A DNA stretch of 64,000 bases from contig NZ_CP089593.1 of assembly GCF_021249405.1 (NCBI RefSeq), forward strand, positions 1,054,001 through 1,118,000. The letters run 5' to 3'. Below, piece after piece: positions 34,840 through 42,981 of this stretch. This stretch comes from Halobacterium zhouii. Its GTDB lineage: Archaea; Halobacteriota; Halobacteria; Halobacteriales; Halobacteriaceae. Positions within the stretch are counted from its first letter, which is position 1. Each line of letters begins with the position of its first letter. The notes below the pieces were generated by a model that was given only the letters and a program-made list of their open reading frames with translations, did not search any database and had not been told where the DNA came from. The position numbers and the translations under genes were made by a program.

Positions 34840-36292
34840 GGGGCAACTGGACTCGCTATCCGAGTTCATCATTGACAACAACGGGATATTCGCCTCTACG
34901 GTTCCCGACGCCTTGGAATCGCGAGGCGACCTCTACGAGACGGTTGACACGTCCGACAAATGCCACCACTGCGGGGAGGGCATCATCGACTCGGTGGTGC
35001 TCGATGGCGAAGAACTGGCGGTCTGTGAGGGGGACTGCGACCCGTTCCCATACCAGGAGTCGGGTCGGTACAAGCTCGACATCCCTGCCGTTTTCGCGGC
35101 GTTCTGTGACGCTCTTCGCCATCACGTGACGAAAGAGGACATCGATATTGAGCCGATGCCCCTGTACGCGCAGGCGAACCTCGACGGCCCCCTCCGAGTG
35201 AACCTCATTTGCAACACCGACAAGCTGCAGGAAGCGGTTGAGAAGCTGTTCGGCGATGCCGTGCGCAACTCTCGGGTCAATGCCATCTTCGCCCCCAGGG
35301 CCGTCTTGGAGGAGATTCACGAGTTGGCAGCCGAGTATCCGGTGGCCAATTTCACCCCCGCCTTCTCGATTCCGATGCTGGCCGAGCCCGACGCAATCAC
35401 GGAGATTATCGAGAACGCGGTGAGCCAGCGCGAGCGGAGCAACGACGCAATCGCCCGAAGCGACATCAAAGACGAGGACTTGGCCGAGACTATCGAGAAC
35501 AATCCTGGAGCGATTCGAACGGAGTTAGCCTACGCGCGCGTCAGGCGGGAAGCCTCACTCTCCCCTAACACGCTCGGGAACTATTTCGAGAGCGTGTGCC
35601 ACGCCGCCCTGATGAATCTGGATATCGCCACGAAGGCCCTCGGAGACTCCGGGGAGAACATCGCGGACCTCGCGTTCAAGTTCCCGAGAAATAGCGGCCG
35701 GATGCACGGTGAAGAGATTCTGGGTATCGTGGACACGAAGTCGAACGGCGAGAAGAATCTCAGCGAGGAGAAAATCGCCGACAAGCACCGGGAATACATC
35801 TGGCAGGCCACTGCAGACCGATTCAAGGACGCCCACGTCGCCCACGTGTTCGTCGTGTTCGATATGGCGGGGTTGGACGCGAACGAGGTGGACTGGTATC
35901 GCCTCATCCGCGAGGAGTACCGCGACGCGGGGGTCGACGGTACGATGGTGGTTCTGTACGCGAGCGCCCTCTCGCAGATGGTCCACATCGCGCAGAGCGC
36001 GTTACAGACGAACGAACTGAATCTCTCGACGGACGGTATCCACGAGGTCTTCCGGCCGTTTTTCCACTCTGGGGAGTTCCATCACGCCATTGACGAAGAG
36101 GTGCGGCGGATAACTCGGGTGGAGCCGAGCAGCGCCGACAAGGAGACCTACATCGAACGCTATAGGGAATGCGAGAACCTCATCGTTGTCCTACCTGAGA
36201 TGGTTGAGCGTCGTTACGACAACCTCATCAATTCCGATATGGCGGGGGATGACGAGGCTGCCCTTGACCGGTATCCTAATCACGATTACTGA
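34823..36292 (+). CDS. Unknown protein B: zinc-binding cluster plus PD-(D/E)XK-like domain
   Basis: The 489-residue protein starts within the last codons of gene A (ATG at 34823; a GTG at 34820 and an ATG at 34829 are alternatives). Residues 47-72 contain KCHHCGE and VCEGDCD, a four-Cys zinc-binding pattern. Around 253-310, NYFESVCHAAL is followed by EEILGIVDTKSNGEK, giving E256, D304 and K306, an E...DxK arrangement like PD-(D/E)XK nucleases. KHREYIWQAT and HVFVVFDMAG follow, as expected for the fold. It may be a DNase effector. No family was recognised. Confidence 0.75.
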   Translation: MEMLTEGQLDSLSEFIIDNNGIFASTVPDALESRGDLYETVDTSDKCHHCGEGIIDSVVLDGEELAVCEGDCDPFPYQESGRYKLDIPAVFAAFCDALRHHVTKEDIDIEPMPLYAQANLDGPLRVNLICNTDKLQEAVEKLFGDAVRNSRVNAIFAPRAVLEEIHELAAEYPVANFTPAFSIPMLAEPDAITEIIENAVSQRERSNDAIARSDIKDEDLAETIENNPGAIRTELAYARVRREASLSPNTLGNYFESVCHAALMNLDIATKALGDSGENIADLAFKFPRNSGRMHGEEILGIVDTKSNGEKNLSEEKIADKHREYIWQATADRFKDAHVAHVFVVFDMAGLDANEVDWYRLIREEYRDAGVDGTMVVLYASALSQMVHIAQSALQTNELNLSTDGIHEVFRPFFHSGEFHHAIDEEVRRITRVEPSSADKETYIERYRECENLIVVLPEMVERRYDNLINSDMAGDDEAALDRYPNHDY

Positions 36293-36380
36293 CGACCCAC
36301 CGCCCCGTGGACCGTGTTGAGCGAATATCCTGTCTGCCAGTATTAAGGCGAGAAAGTAGTCCGAGCACGGGTGTTCGAGT

Positions 36381-36986
36381 CTACGTTTGGAGAACCCATG
36401 GTCGTTCATAGGCGAGTCGGACAGTCCACGCAACCTCAGCACCGAGTCTCTGGTTTGGGACCTCAGCCTCGCCGCGTTCGATAACCCACTCCTCCAGCAC
36501 GGTCCCACCGTCGCGAATTCGAACTACCGACGGCTGGTCGTCCGAGTAGTTGTCATCCAACTCAATGTCGAGGGGCGTCTCGCTGGGTACGATGGCGTCC
36601 CGCCCGTCAAGCGGCGGTAACTCCCGACTCGGGCCGAAAAACGCCACGGCCCTCTCTTTCCACACCACGTCATCGTTCGGGTACTCGCGGTCGTAAAACA
36701 GTGTCATCGGCTCGTGCTGGGCGGCATCGGCTAGTTCTTGCTCTGGGTGTTCATACGCGTTGCACATCTGCTTAACCATCCAAACGAGGAGTTTTGGGTC
36801 CTCCGCCCAGTCAGTCTCGTCCCAGTATCCGACCTCAGCCCCGTTCGCGTCGTAGATGAAGCACCCTCGGTCGTTCGAAACCACGTCTAGAGGGAGTTGC
36901 TCCTTCGGGTTTGGGACGACTCTAAGGAAACCATTGCTGTCCTCTTCGAAAGTGATGTCCATCCCATCGGGTGACTCGCGTTCCAT
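36381..36986 (-). CDS. Orphan island protein, unknown
   Basis: The 201-residue acidic protein starts MERESPDGMDITFEEDSNG. It appears mixed alpha/beta, with FIYDANGAEVGYWDE, a Trp-rich segment LLVWMVKQM and a C-terminal beta region (EEWVIERGEAEVP). No motif suggests an activity. It is convergent with gene B, and its promoter region contains a perfect 6-bp-arm inverted repeat (37007-37020) about 20 bp before the ATG, suggesting tight regulation. Confidence 0.65.
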   Translation of the reverse strand: MERESPDGMDITFEEDSNGFLRVVPNPKEQLPLDVVSNDRGCFIYDANGAEVGYWDETDWAEDPKLLVWMVKQMCNAYEHPEQELADAAQHEPMTLFYDREYPNDDVVWKERAVAFFGPSRELPPLDGRDAIVPSETPLDIELDDNYSDDQPSVVRIRDGGTVLEEWVIERGEAEVPNQRLGAEVAWTVRLAYERPWVLQT

Positions 36987-37006
36987 ACAGTCGGCTTGAT
37001 TGGACA

Positions 37007-37020
37007 CCGCATAAATGCGG
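37007..37020. promoter_or_regulatory. Palindrome over the promoter of the 201-residue orphan gene
   Basis: CCGCAT-AA-ATGCGG is a perfect inverted repeat that includes a TATA-like ATTTAT on the minus strand, about 20-30 bp before the start codon at 36986. Confidence 0.45.
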
Positions 37021-37079
37021 GTAGGATACCTGATTCCTTCTATCAGAGGCTAATTGATGTTTTCAAGGAGAAACTCCCG

Positions 37080-37195
37080 CACGGTGCGGCAACACCGCGC
37101 GCCAAGATTTCGGAAATCTCTGGCTGCTGGCTGTGTGCGTCCCAGCCTTCATCCAAGGACTTGTCCGCATTAGGTAAAAGCGTAGCGGTAGGAGG
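37080..37195 (+). repeat. Degenerate tandem structured repeat, unit 1
   Basis: The unit opens with CGGTG-CGGCAA-CACCG, then GATTT-CGG-AAATC, then TCTGG, GCTG and CAGCCTTC, ending near AGCGTAG. The same order recurs from 37232, with base changes that keep the first stem paired. Confidence 0.5.
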
Positions 37196-37231
37196 AAAGT
37201 ATTATTCAAGCGGTTTTCATATGCTTTCTTG

Positions 37232-37350
37232 CGCGGTGCGGCAACATCGCGCGTAACAAATGATATCGGAAATTATCTTATCTCTGGTTTTGCTGACTGT
37301 AGTTGTCGTTCTCAGCCTTCGGTTTGTGCCGAAGCGTTGGAACAGCGTAG
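37232..37350 (+). repeat. Degenerate tandem structured repeat, unit 2
   Basis: GCGCGGTG-CGGCAA-CATCGCGC forms an 8-bp stem with a G-T pair and the same CGGCAA loop as unit 1. GATA-8 nt-TATC, TCTGG, GCTG, CAGCCTTC and AGCGTAG then follow in the same order. A 19-bp core (37236-37254) matches 37083-37101 with one difference. Confidence 0.5.
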
Positions 37351-37377
37351 ATATAAGGGTCGGGCCTAGCGGCCTAC

Positions 37378-37465
37378 GCCTGTCGGCGGAGGACTCCGGA
37401 AGGCCCCCTGAGTAGGGGGCGGGGTTACGCCGCCTAAGTCGGCTTCTTGGAGGAAGGGCCTGTTT
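37378..37465 (+). ncRNA. Candidate structured RNA, unclassified
   Basis: A TATA-like ATATAA (37351-37356) lies about 25 bp before this stretch. The stretch is far richer in G+C than its surroundings. It can form a perfect GCCCCC-TGAGTA-GGGGGC hairpin inside an outer GGCGG...CCGCC pairing, with further GGCG...CGCC and GGA-C-TCC pairs. No Rfam-type family was recognised, and no ORF fits. Evidence is structural only. Confidence 0.4.
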
Positions 37466-37499
37466 CAGATGTATTCCTGAAGCCATCGCAGGTGAGCTG

Positions 37500-38222
37500 C
37501 TATTTTAGTTCCTGCCACTGCGACTTCTCGTTGCCCGAATACGTCAGTATCATCGGTCGGGTTGATACTGTGGTGCAGCTATCAAAGTCGGCAAAGCTGG
37601 CTTGTTCGGGAGACTCATCTAGTTTATCGCTAAGCAGTACCCCGAGACCACAACCGATTTCGCTTCGGTCCGTAGTTTGGCGCTGTTCGGCTTCGTGCCA
37701 CGCGTACCGCCATTGTATCCGTGGAATCGCCTCCGTTCTCGCGTATTCGAACTGGGGACGATGGGTTTTGTTCCAGCCTTCGGATTGCGGGTCGTAGGTC
37801 TCCCGTTGTCCTTGCTCGCGTTCGGGTTTGAACAGGTGTCCGTCCTGAGAGTACTGGGTCGCGAGGATGAACGCATCAATAGAAACTTCGTCCCCGTCAA
37901 CGTGAACCGACGCGTCGTCGTACTCGTAGGCTTTCCAATACCGGTGTAGTTGACTCATCGCATTGTAAATCCCGGCGGAGTCGGCCCCGTCCTTCACCTC
38001 AGTTACGACGTTGAGACCCCCAGTGATGAGCATATCTGGGCGGTCGTCTAATCCCGCATAGCCAAACCGCCCGAATTCTCCGTCGGGGTCTTCCCCCCAG
38101 TACACCTCGCAATCCGTTTCGCGCTGGAGCCACTCCGAAAGCTCCTGTTGAACCGCTCGTTCATCCATCGTCCGTGAAAATGTCGTGCGGCTGTTGATAG
38201 TGTTTTCCACGCCCGTTGCCAT
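37500..38222 (-). CDS. PD-(D/E)XK nuclease-like protein
   Basis: The 240-residue protein contains DERAVQQELSEWLQ, then RPDMLITGGLNVVTEVKDG, giving D63, E75 and K77, the core of a PD-(D/E)XK fold. GIYNAMSQLHRYW with a conserved-type Gln follows. It resembles small Vsr/RecB-like or restriction-type nucleases of mobile elements. The start may be the first ATG (38222) or the Met at 38168 (MDERAV). It sits beside the duplicated-hairpin region. Confidence 0.65.
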   Translation of the reverse strand: MATGVENTINSRTTFSRTMDERAVQQELSEWLQRETDCEVYWGEDPDGEFGRFGYAGLDDRPDMLITGGLNVVTEVKDGADSAGIYNAMSQLHRYWKAYEYDDASVHVDGDEVSIDAFILATQYSQDGHLFKPEREQGQRETYDPQSEGWNKTHRPQFEYARTEAIPRIQWRYAWHEAEQRQTTDRSEIGCGLGVLLSDKLDESPEQASFADFDSCTTVSTRPMILTYSGNEKSQWQELK

Positions 38223-38236
38223 TCAAAGATTCTGAC

Positions 38237-38250
38237 GTTCGGAACTACTG
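38237..38250 (-). repeat. 14-bp repeat copy 2
   Basis: This is the exact reverse complement of CAGTAGTTCCGAAC at 29711-29724. It lies just after the last island gene and about 140 bp before the host-like esterase gene. Confidence 0.35.
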
Positions 38251-38390
38251 TGCACCCCGAGTTGACCAAGATTCGACCCCCCGCGGTTGACACAGACTAC
38301 TGAATTACCCTCCACGGGCCGGTGGGTCAACCCTGCCGGATAGAAACTGGCTGCTGGTGGAACGATGAGAACACGACTTCCCGACTCTCG

Positions 38391-39320
38391 TCAGTTCCGG
38401 AGTTCGTCGATTCGGGCGGCCACGCCCTCCAACGCGTCGTTCGCGGTCGACACGTCGTCGGTGAGGCTGAGGAACCCGTGCGCCATCGTCGGATAGTGCC
38501 GGTGCTCGACGGACGTTCCGTCTGCGTCGAGCGCGTCGGCGTACGCACGCCCTTCGTCCCGGAGCGGGTCGTGGCCTGCGGTGACGACAGTCGCGGGCGG
38601 AAGATCACCGTGGTCGGCGGGAGAGAGAAGGTTAGCGTAGGGGTTAGCGGCGTCGACTGGACTCCGAGTGTACTGGTCCCAGAACCACTCGACGTCCGCG
38701 CGCGTGAGCAGTGGTCCGTCGGCGTGCTCACGGTAGGAGCCCCGTTCGGTGTCAGGGCTGACCATGGGGTAGAGCAAGAACTGATGGGCGATGGCGGGTC
38801 CGTCGAAGTTACGCGCACGCAGTGCGACACTCGCCGCGAGGTTGCCGCCGGCGCTAGTGCCGGCGACGGCGACACAGTCGGGGTCGCCACCGAACGCAGA
38901 CGCGTTCTCGATAGTCCACTCGAGTGCCGCGTAGGCGTCGTCGAGTGGAGCGGGGAACGGATGCTCTGGCGCGAGTCGGTAGTCCACGCTGACGACGACG
39001 CAGTCCCCTCGAGTCGCGAGTTCGCGACAGACACCGCCGATGGAGTCTAGCGTGCCGAGTGTCCACCCACCGCCGTGGTAGAACACGACGACCGGGGCGG
39101 GCCGCTCTGGGTCGTCGTGGTACACCCGAACCGGGATTTCACCGCCCGGGCTGTCGAACGCGAGGTCGCGGACGAACGCGACGTCCGGAACGTCCTCGGG
39201 GGTGAACACGTGGTCTTCGAGCGTTCGCGCGGATTCGACGGAGAGTTCGTGCCACGTGGGGACGCCCGCTGCCTCGATGTCTTCGACGACGGCAGCGAGC
39301 TCCGAGTCGAGGTCCGTCAC
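38391..39320 (-). CDS. Alpha/beta hydrolase, hormone-sensitive-lipase type esterase
   Basis: The 309-residue protein has the oxyanion-hole motif YHGGGW, the nucleophile elbow GTSAGG and a C-terminal MAHGF with the catalytic His. These define the HSL (family IV) esterases acting on short-chain esters. The Asp of the triad is probably in GHDPLRDEG. High-GC composition returns here, so the gene is host-like. It is divergent from kynureninase. Confidence 0.9.
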   Translation of the reverse strand: MTDLDSELAAVVEDIEAAGVPTWHELSVESARTLEDHVFTPEDVPDVAFVRDLAFDSPGGEIPVRVYHDDPERPAPVVVFYHGGGWTLGTLDSIGGVCRELATRGDCVVVSVDYRLAPEHPFPAPLDDAYAALEWTIENASAFGGDPDCVAVAGTSAGGNLAASVALRARNFDGPAIAHQFLLYPMVSPDTERGSYREHADGPLLTRADVEWFWDQYTRSPVDAANPYANLLSPADHGDLPPATVVTAGHDPLRDEGRAYADALDADGTSVEHRHYPTMAHGFLSLTDDVSTANDALEGVAARIDELRN

Positions 39321-39389
39321 GGTCGCCTGTTACTCGCCCGCGGCATGAAGGTTCGGAACGCTCTCGGAGCTGGCGCCACAGGCGGGGGT

Positions 39390-40661
39390 ATGGACGACTT
39401 CGACGCGTCGCGGGCGGCCGCCAGGATGCGGGACGCCGAGTCCTCGCTGAATGGCCTCCGGGAGCGCTTCTCGGTGCCCAAGGACGGCGTCTACGCGGAC
39501 GGGAACAGCCTCGGATTGCACGGCCAGGATGCCGCGGCCGCCCTGGAGAGCGCGGTCGCGGAGTGGCGCGAACTCGGCATCGAGGGGTGGACCGAGGCAG
39601 AACCGCCGTGGTTCGAGTACGGTGAACGCCTCGGCGCCAGACTCGCCGGCATCCTCGGCGCGAACGAGGACGAGTGCGTCGCGACGAACTCCACGACGGT
39701 GAACATCCACGCGCTCGTCGGGACGTTCCTCGAGGCCGCGGACGGCGACCAGGTGGTGGTGAACGAACTCGACTTCCCGACCGACCACTACGCGATTCGG
39801 GCGCAGATGCGCGCTCGCGGCATCGACCCCGCGGAGAACCTGGTGGTCGTTGAGAGCCGTGACGGTCGGACAATCGAGTTCGACGACGTGGTGGACGCGG
39901 TGACCGACGACACCGCGATCGTGTTTATGCCGTCGGTGCTCTATCGGAGTGGGCAACTGCTCGACGTGCCCCGACTCACGGAACTGGCCCACGAGCACGA
40001 CGCTTACGCCGGGTTCGACCTCGCACACTCCGTGGGTGTCGTCCCCCACGACCTTCACGACGCCGACGTCGATTTCGCGGTGTGGTGTAGCTACAAATAC
40101 CTGAACGCGGGGCCGGGCGCCATCGGCGGCCTGTACGTCCACGAAGATCACTTTGACCTTCCGCCCGCGCTCGCCGGCTGGTGGGGTCACGAGAACGAGA
40201 CGCAGTTCGACATGCGCCCGGAGTTCACGCCCGCGTCGGGGGCCGCCGCGTGGCAGATCGGGACGGTTCCCGTGTTCGCTGCTGCCCCACTGTTCGGAAC
40301 GCTCGACGTCACGGAGGCCGCGGGTATCGGATCGCTGCGTGAGCGCTCCGTGAACCTCACTGACTACCTGATCCGACTCGTCGACGAACGCCTCCCCGAG
40401 TGCGACGTCGGCACGCCCATCGACGCCGACCGACGGGGTGGACACGTCGCCGTCGAACATCCGAACGCGGAGTCGCTCAGTCGTGAACTCCGCGAGCGCG
40501 GCGTCGTCGTCGACTTCCGCCAGCCGAACGTCGTGCGAGTCGCTCCCTCTCCGTACTACGTCGGGTTCGAGGACGCGTGGGTGATCGTCGACGAACTCCG
40601 CTCGGTCCTCGACGCCGACGAACGCCGGACGTCCTCGGACGAGGACAGTCACGTCACGTAG
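39390..40661 (+). CDS. kynU: Kynureninase
   Basis: The 423-residue PLP enzyme (fold type I) shows the kynureninase pattern YADGNSLGLHGQDA near the N-terminus, NELDFPTDHYAI, the Asp/His site FDLAHSVGVVPHDL and the Schiff-base Lys in CSYKYLNAGPG. WWGHENETQFDM and FTPASGAAAWQIGT are also characteristic. It cleaves kynurenine to anthranilate and alanine in tryptophan breakdown. No other kyn genes are nearby. Confidence 0.92.
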   Translation: MDDFDASRAAARMRDAESSLNGLRERFSVPKDGVYADGNSLGLHGQDAAAALESAVAEWRELGIEGWTEAEPPWFEYGERLGARLAGILGANEDECVATNSTTVNIHALVGTFLEAADGDQVVVNELDFPTDHYAIRAQMRARGIDPAENLVVVESRDGRTIEFDDVVDAVTDDTAIVFMPSVLYRSGQLLDVPRLTELAHEHDAYAGFDLAHSVGVVPHDLHDADVDFAVWCSYKYLNAGPGAIGGLYVHEDHFDLPPALAGWWGHENETQFDMRPEFTPASGAAAWQIGTVPVFAAAPLFGTLDVTEAAGIGSLRERSVNLTDYLIRLVDERLPECDVGTPIDADRRGGHVAVEHPNAESLSRELRERGVVVDFRQPNVVRVAPSPYYVGFEDAWVIVDELRSVLDADERRTSSDEDSHVT

Positions 40662-40704
40662 CCACTCGAAGACGAGTGGCCACGTGCCCAGCGGTGTCGG
40701 TCGA

Positions 40705-42261
40705 TTACGTCTCGAAGACGAACCGCGTACCGCCGGACTGACTCGCGGTCACCGAAACTGTCCAGCCGTGGGCGTCCGCAATGCTCTCGACGATGGCGAG
40801 ACCGAACCCCGTCCCGTCGTCGGCCGTCGTCACCCCGGATTCGAACACCTCGTCGCGGTGCTCGGGCGGAATCCCCGGGCCGTCGTCGGCGACAGCGAAC
40901 CCTTCGTTCGTGGATTCGACGAGAACAGACACGTCGGCGCCGCCGTGTTCGACGGAATTCCGGAACAGGTTCTCGAGGAGCGACCCGAGTCTCGACGGGT
41001 CGGCCTCGAGAGTCGTCGTGGCCGCAGTCTCGGCGGTTTCACGACTCGCGTCGGAAACTGTTCCACCACTCGCGTCGGCGTCTGTCGCGTCGCCGCTCTC
41101 GAGAACGCGGCCGTCAGGGAGTTCGAGCGTGGCGCGCTCTGTCTCCACGTTCCTCCACGCCCGCGCTGCAGCGTCCGCGAGTTCGACGTCGGTCGTTTCG
41201 TTCAGACTCCGCCCCTCGCGCGCGAGCTCGAGGACACTACCGATGATGTCGTTCATCCGGCCGAGGGCCTCGTCGGCGGCCTCGAAGTGGTCGGCGTTTT
41301 CCGTCTCCTCGGCGAGTTCGAGGTAGCCCCGAGCGACGTTCAGGGGGTTCCGGAGGTCGTGGCTGACGATGCTCGCGAACTCGTCGAGGCGGTCGTTCTG
41401 TCGCTCGAGTTCGCGTTCGTGTTCTCGCCGACTCGTGATGTCGGTGTACATCGCGAACCCCTGGACGTTCGACTCGCCGAGTCGGAGTGGGACCACGTCC
41501 AGGAGGAAATCACGCGGTCCGTCAGCGGTGAGCCGCCGGACTTCGGCGTTGACCGTCCGACCCTGCTGGAGGTTGTCGTTGTACTGATCGGCGCGCTCCT
41601 CGCTCCCCTCGGGGACGATGTACTGGTCTATCGCCTCGCCCTCCAGTTCCGCCGCCGGATAGCCGAACACCCGCTCGAAGGCGGGGTTGACCGACCGGAC
41701 GACCGGGTCCCCGTTCTCGATGACGAAACTCGCAGTGGGGCTCGGGATGTTCTCGAACAGCGCCGCGAGTCGGTTGTGCTCGTGTCGGAGTTCGTGTTGT
41801 GACCGGATCCGCTCGACTGCCTGGGCAGCGTGCGACGCGAGCAGTTCTGCGAGTTCCACGTCCTCGTCGTCGAAGGCGTTCTGTTCTCTGCGGCCCGCCT
41901 GGAAGACGCCGACGTCGCCGATGGGGACGCTGAGCACCGAGCGTAGCGTGGTGTCCTCGGAGTCGTCGACGCGAGCGTCCTCGAGGACGTCTGCAACGCG
42001 CTCGGACTCTCCGGTCTTGTACGTGTGACCGGCAACGCCCTCGTCGACTGGAATCCCCTCGACGTCCGGTGGCTGTCCTGCCCACGCGCGCACCTCGAGG
42101 AAGCCGTCGGACTCGGTTTCGACGACCGAGGAGTCGAACGCGAGTACGTGGTCTGCGGTGTCGGCCATCGCGTCGTAGACGGTCTGTTCCTCGTCTGTCG
42201 CCGCGACGCGACCCGCGTACTCGAGGAGTTCCGGACGGTGGTCGTCGTCGTCACGAACCAT
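40705..42261 (-). CDS. GAF-PAS sensor histidine kinase
   Basis: The 518-residue soluble kinase has a GAF domain (about residues 20-165), a PAS domain (about 175-295, with NPAFERVFGYPAAELEG), a HisKA phospho-acceptor box SHDLRNPLNVARG and an HATPase region (ENLFRNSVEHGG, ADDGPGIPPEHR and GTGFGLAIVESI). The start codon overlaps the stop of the upstream HalX regulator gene by 11 bases, so they form a two-component operon. The signal is unknown. Confidence 0.9.
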   Translation of the reverse strand: MVRDDDDHRPELLEYAGRVAATDEEQTVYDAMADTADHVLAFDSSVVETESDGFLEVRAWAGQPPDVEGIPVDEGVAGHTYKTGESERVADVLEDARVDDSEDTTLRSVLSVPIGDVGVFQAGRREQNAFDDEDVELAELLASHAAQAVERIRSQHELRHEHNRLAALFENIPSPTASFVIENGDPVVRSVNPAFERVFGYPAAELEGEAIDQYIVPEGSEERADQYNDNLQQGRTVNAEVRRLTADGPRDFLLDVVPLRLGESNVQGFAMYTDITSRREHERELERQNDRLDEFASIVSHDLRNPLNVARGYLELAEETENADHFEAADEALGRMNDIIGSVLELAREGRSLNETTDVELADAAARAWRNVETERATLELPDGRVLESGDATDADASGGTVSDASRETAETAATTTLEADPSRLGSLLENLFRNSVEHGGADVSVLVESTNEGFAVADDGPGIPPEHRDEVFESGVTTADDGTGFGLAIVESIADAHGWTVSVTASQSGGTRFVFET

Positions 42262-42865
42262 CGGTATCCTGCCTCGAAGGAGACAACCGCTTGAACAGTA
42301 CCTCGTAGTCCTCGTCGTCGAAGCCCGCGAGCACGCCGTCCAGGCGGTCCCGGAGCTCCGCGAGTTCGGCTTCGAGGCGGCGGAACTTCTCGGAGTCCGT
42401 GACACCGTTGCGGTCTGTCTCCTGTAGCAGCGCGCGCTTACGAGCGACGGCGAAGTAGCGCTGGACGGTGGCGTCGTACGCCGACCGCCGGAGCAGTCGG
42501 TCGACCGAGTCCCGGAGCGTCTCGCGGTCGACCGGCTTTCGGAGGTAGTCGTCGAACCCCATGTCGATGATGTCGAGTCGTGGTTCGACGGCGGTCACCA
42601 TCCCCACCCGACAGTCGTAGCCGCGTTCCCGGATGGTCTCGAGGAGTTCGTCGCCAGGCACGCCCGGCATCTGTCGGTCGAGCAGGACGACGTCGACGTC
42701 CTCGTCGAGGGTGTCGAGGGCCGACTCGCCCTCGTACGCCGTTCGCACTTCGTAGCGGTCACGGAGCCAGATAGTGTAGAGGTCGGCGAGGCCGCGTTCG
42801 TCGTCGACCACCAGGACAGTGGCCTCCTCGTCGACGCCCGAGGTCCCTCCGTTGCGTTCAGTCAT
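42251..42865 (-). CDS. HalX-type response regulator
   Basis: From MTERNGGTSGVDEEAT the 204-residue protein has a receiver domain with acidic pair VVDDE, phospho-Asp in VVLLDRQMPGVPGDE and Lys in YLRKPVD. A C-terminal HalX helical domain (RKRALLQETDRNGVTDSEKFRRLEAEL) follows. It lacks an obvious DNA-binding domain. It is the first gene of the pair with the GAF-PAS kinase, its likely partner. Confidence 0.9.
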   Translation of the reverse strand: MTERNGGTSGVDEEATVLVVDDERGLADLYTIWLRDRYEVRTAYEGESALDTLDEDVDVVLLDRQMPGVPGDELLETIRERGYDCRVGMVTAVEPRLDIIDMGFDDYLRKPVDRETLRDSVDRLLRRSAYDATVQRYFAVARKRALLQETDRNGVTDSEKFRRLEAELAELRDRLDGVLAGFDDEDYEVLFKRLSPSRQDTDGS

Positions 42866-42981
42866 GGTTGTGTCCGCGGCCGCGGTCTGGCCGACGTTGG
42901 ATTCGAACGTATTTATCACTTGTTGAGCGATTCCCGACCAGATACGCACTCGCACACGGGAGGACGCGCCGACGGCATTCG

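Larger units (their letters stand above)
36987..37499. other. Non-coding region with duplicated hairpins and a possible structured RNA
   Basis: No credible gene lies in these 513 bp. It contains a promoter palindrome (37007-37020), two related segments each opening with a hairpin that has a CGGCAA loop (starts near 37080 and 37232), and a TATA-like box at 37351-37356 followed by a GC-rich stretch able to fold into several hairpins (about 37378-37460). Confidence 0.6.

Noticed and set aside
37083..37254. Two similar repeats resembling a minimal CRISPR array
   Set aside because: Only two copies, about 150 bp apart, with similarity extending through the intervening sequence and no cas genes; a tandem duplication explains it.
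38262..38285. Sequence resembling a tRNA T-arm at the island's right end
   Set aside because: The stem does not pair and no acceptor, D or anticodon arms can be drawn around it on either strand.
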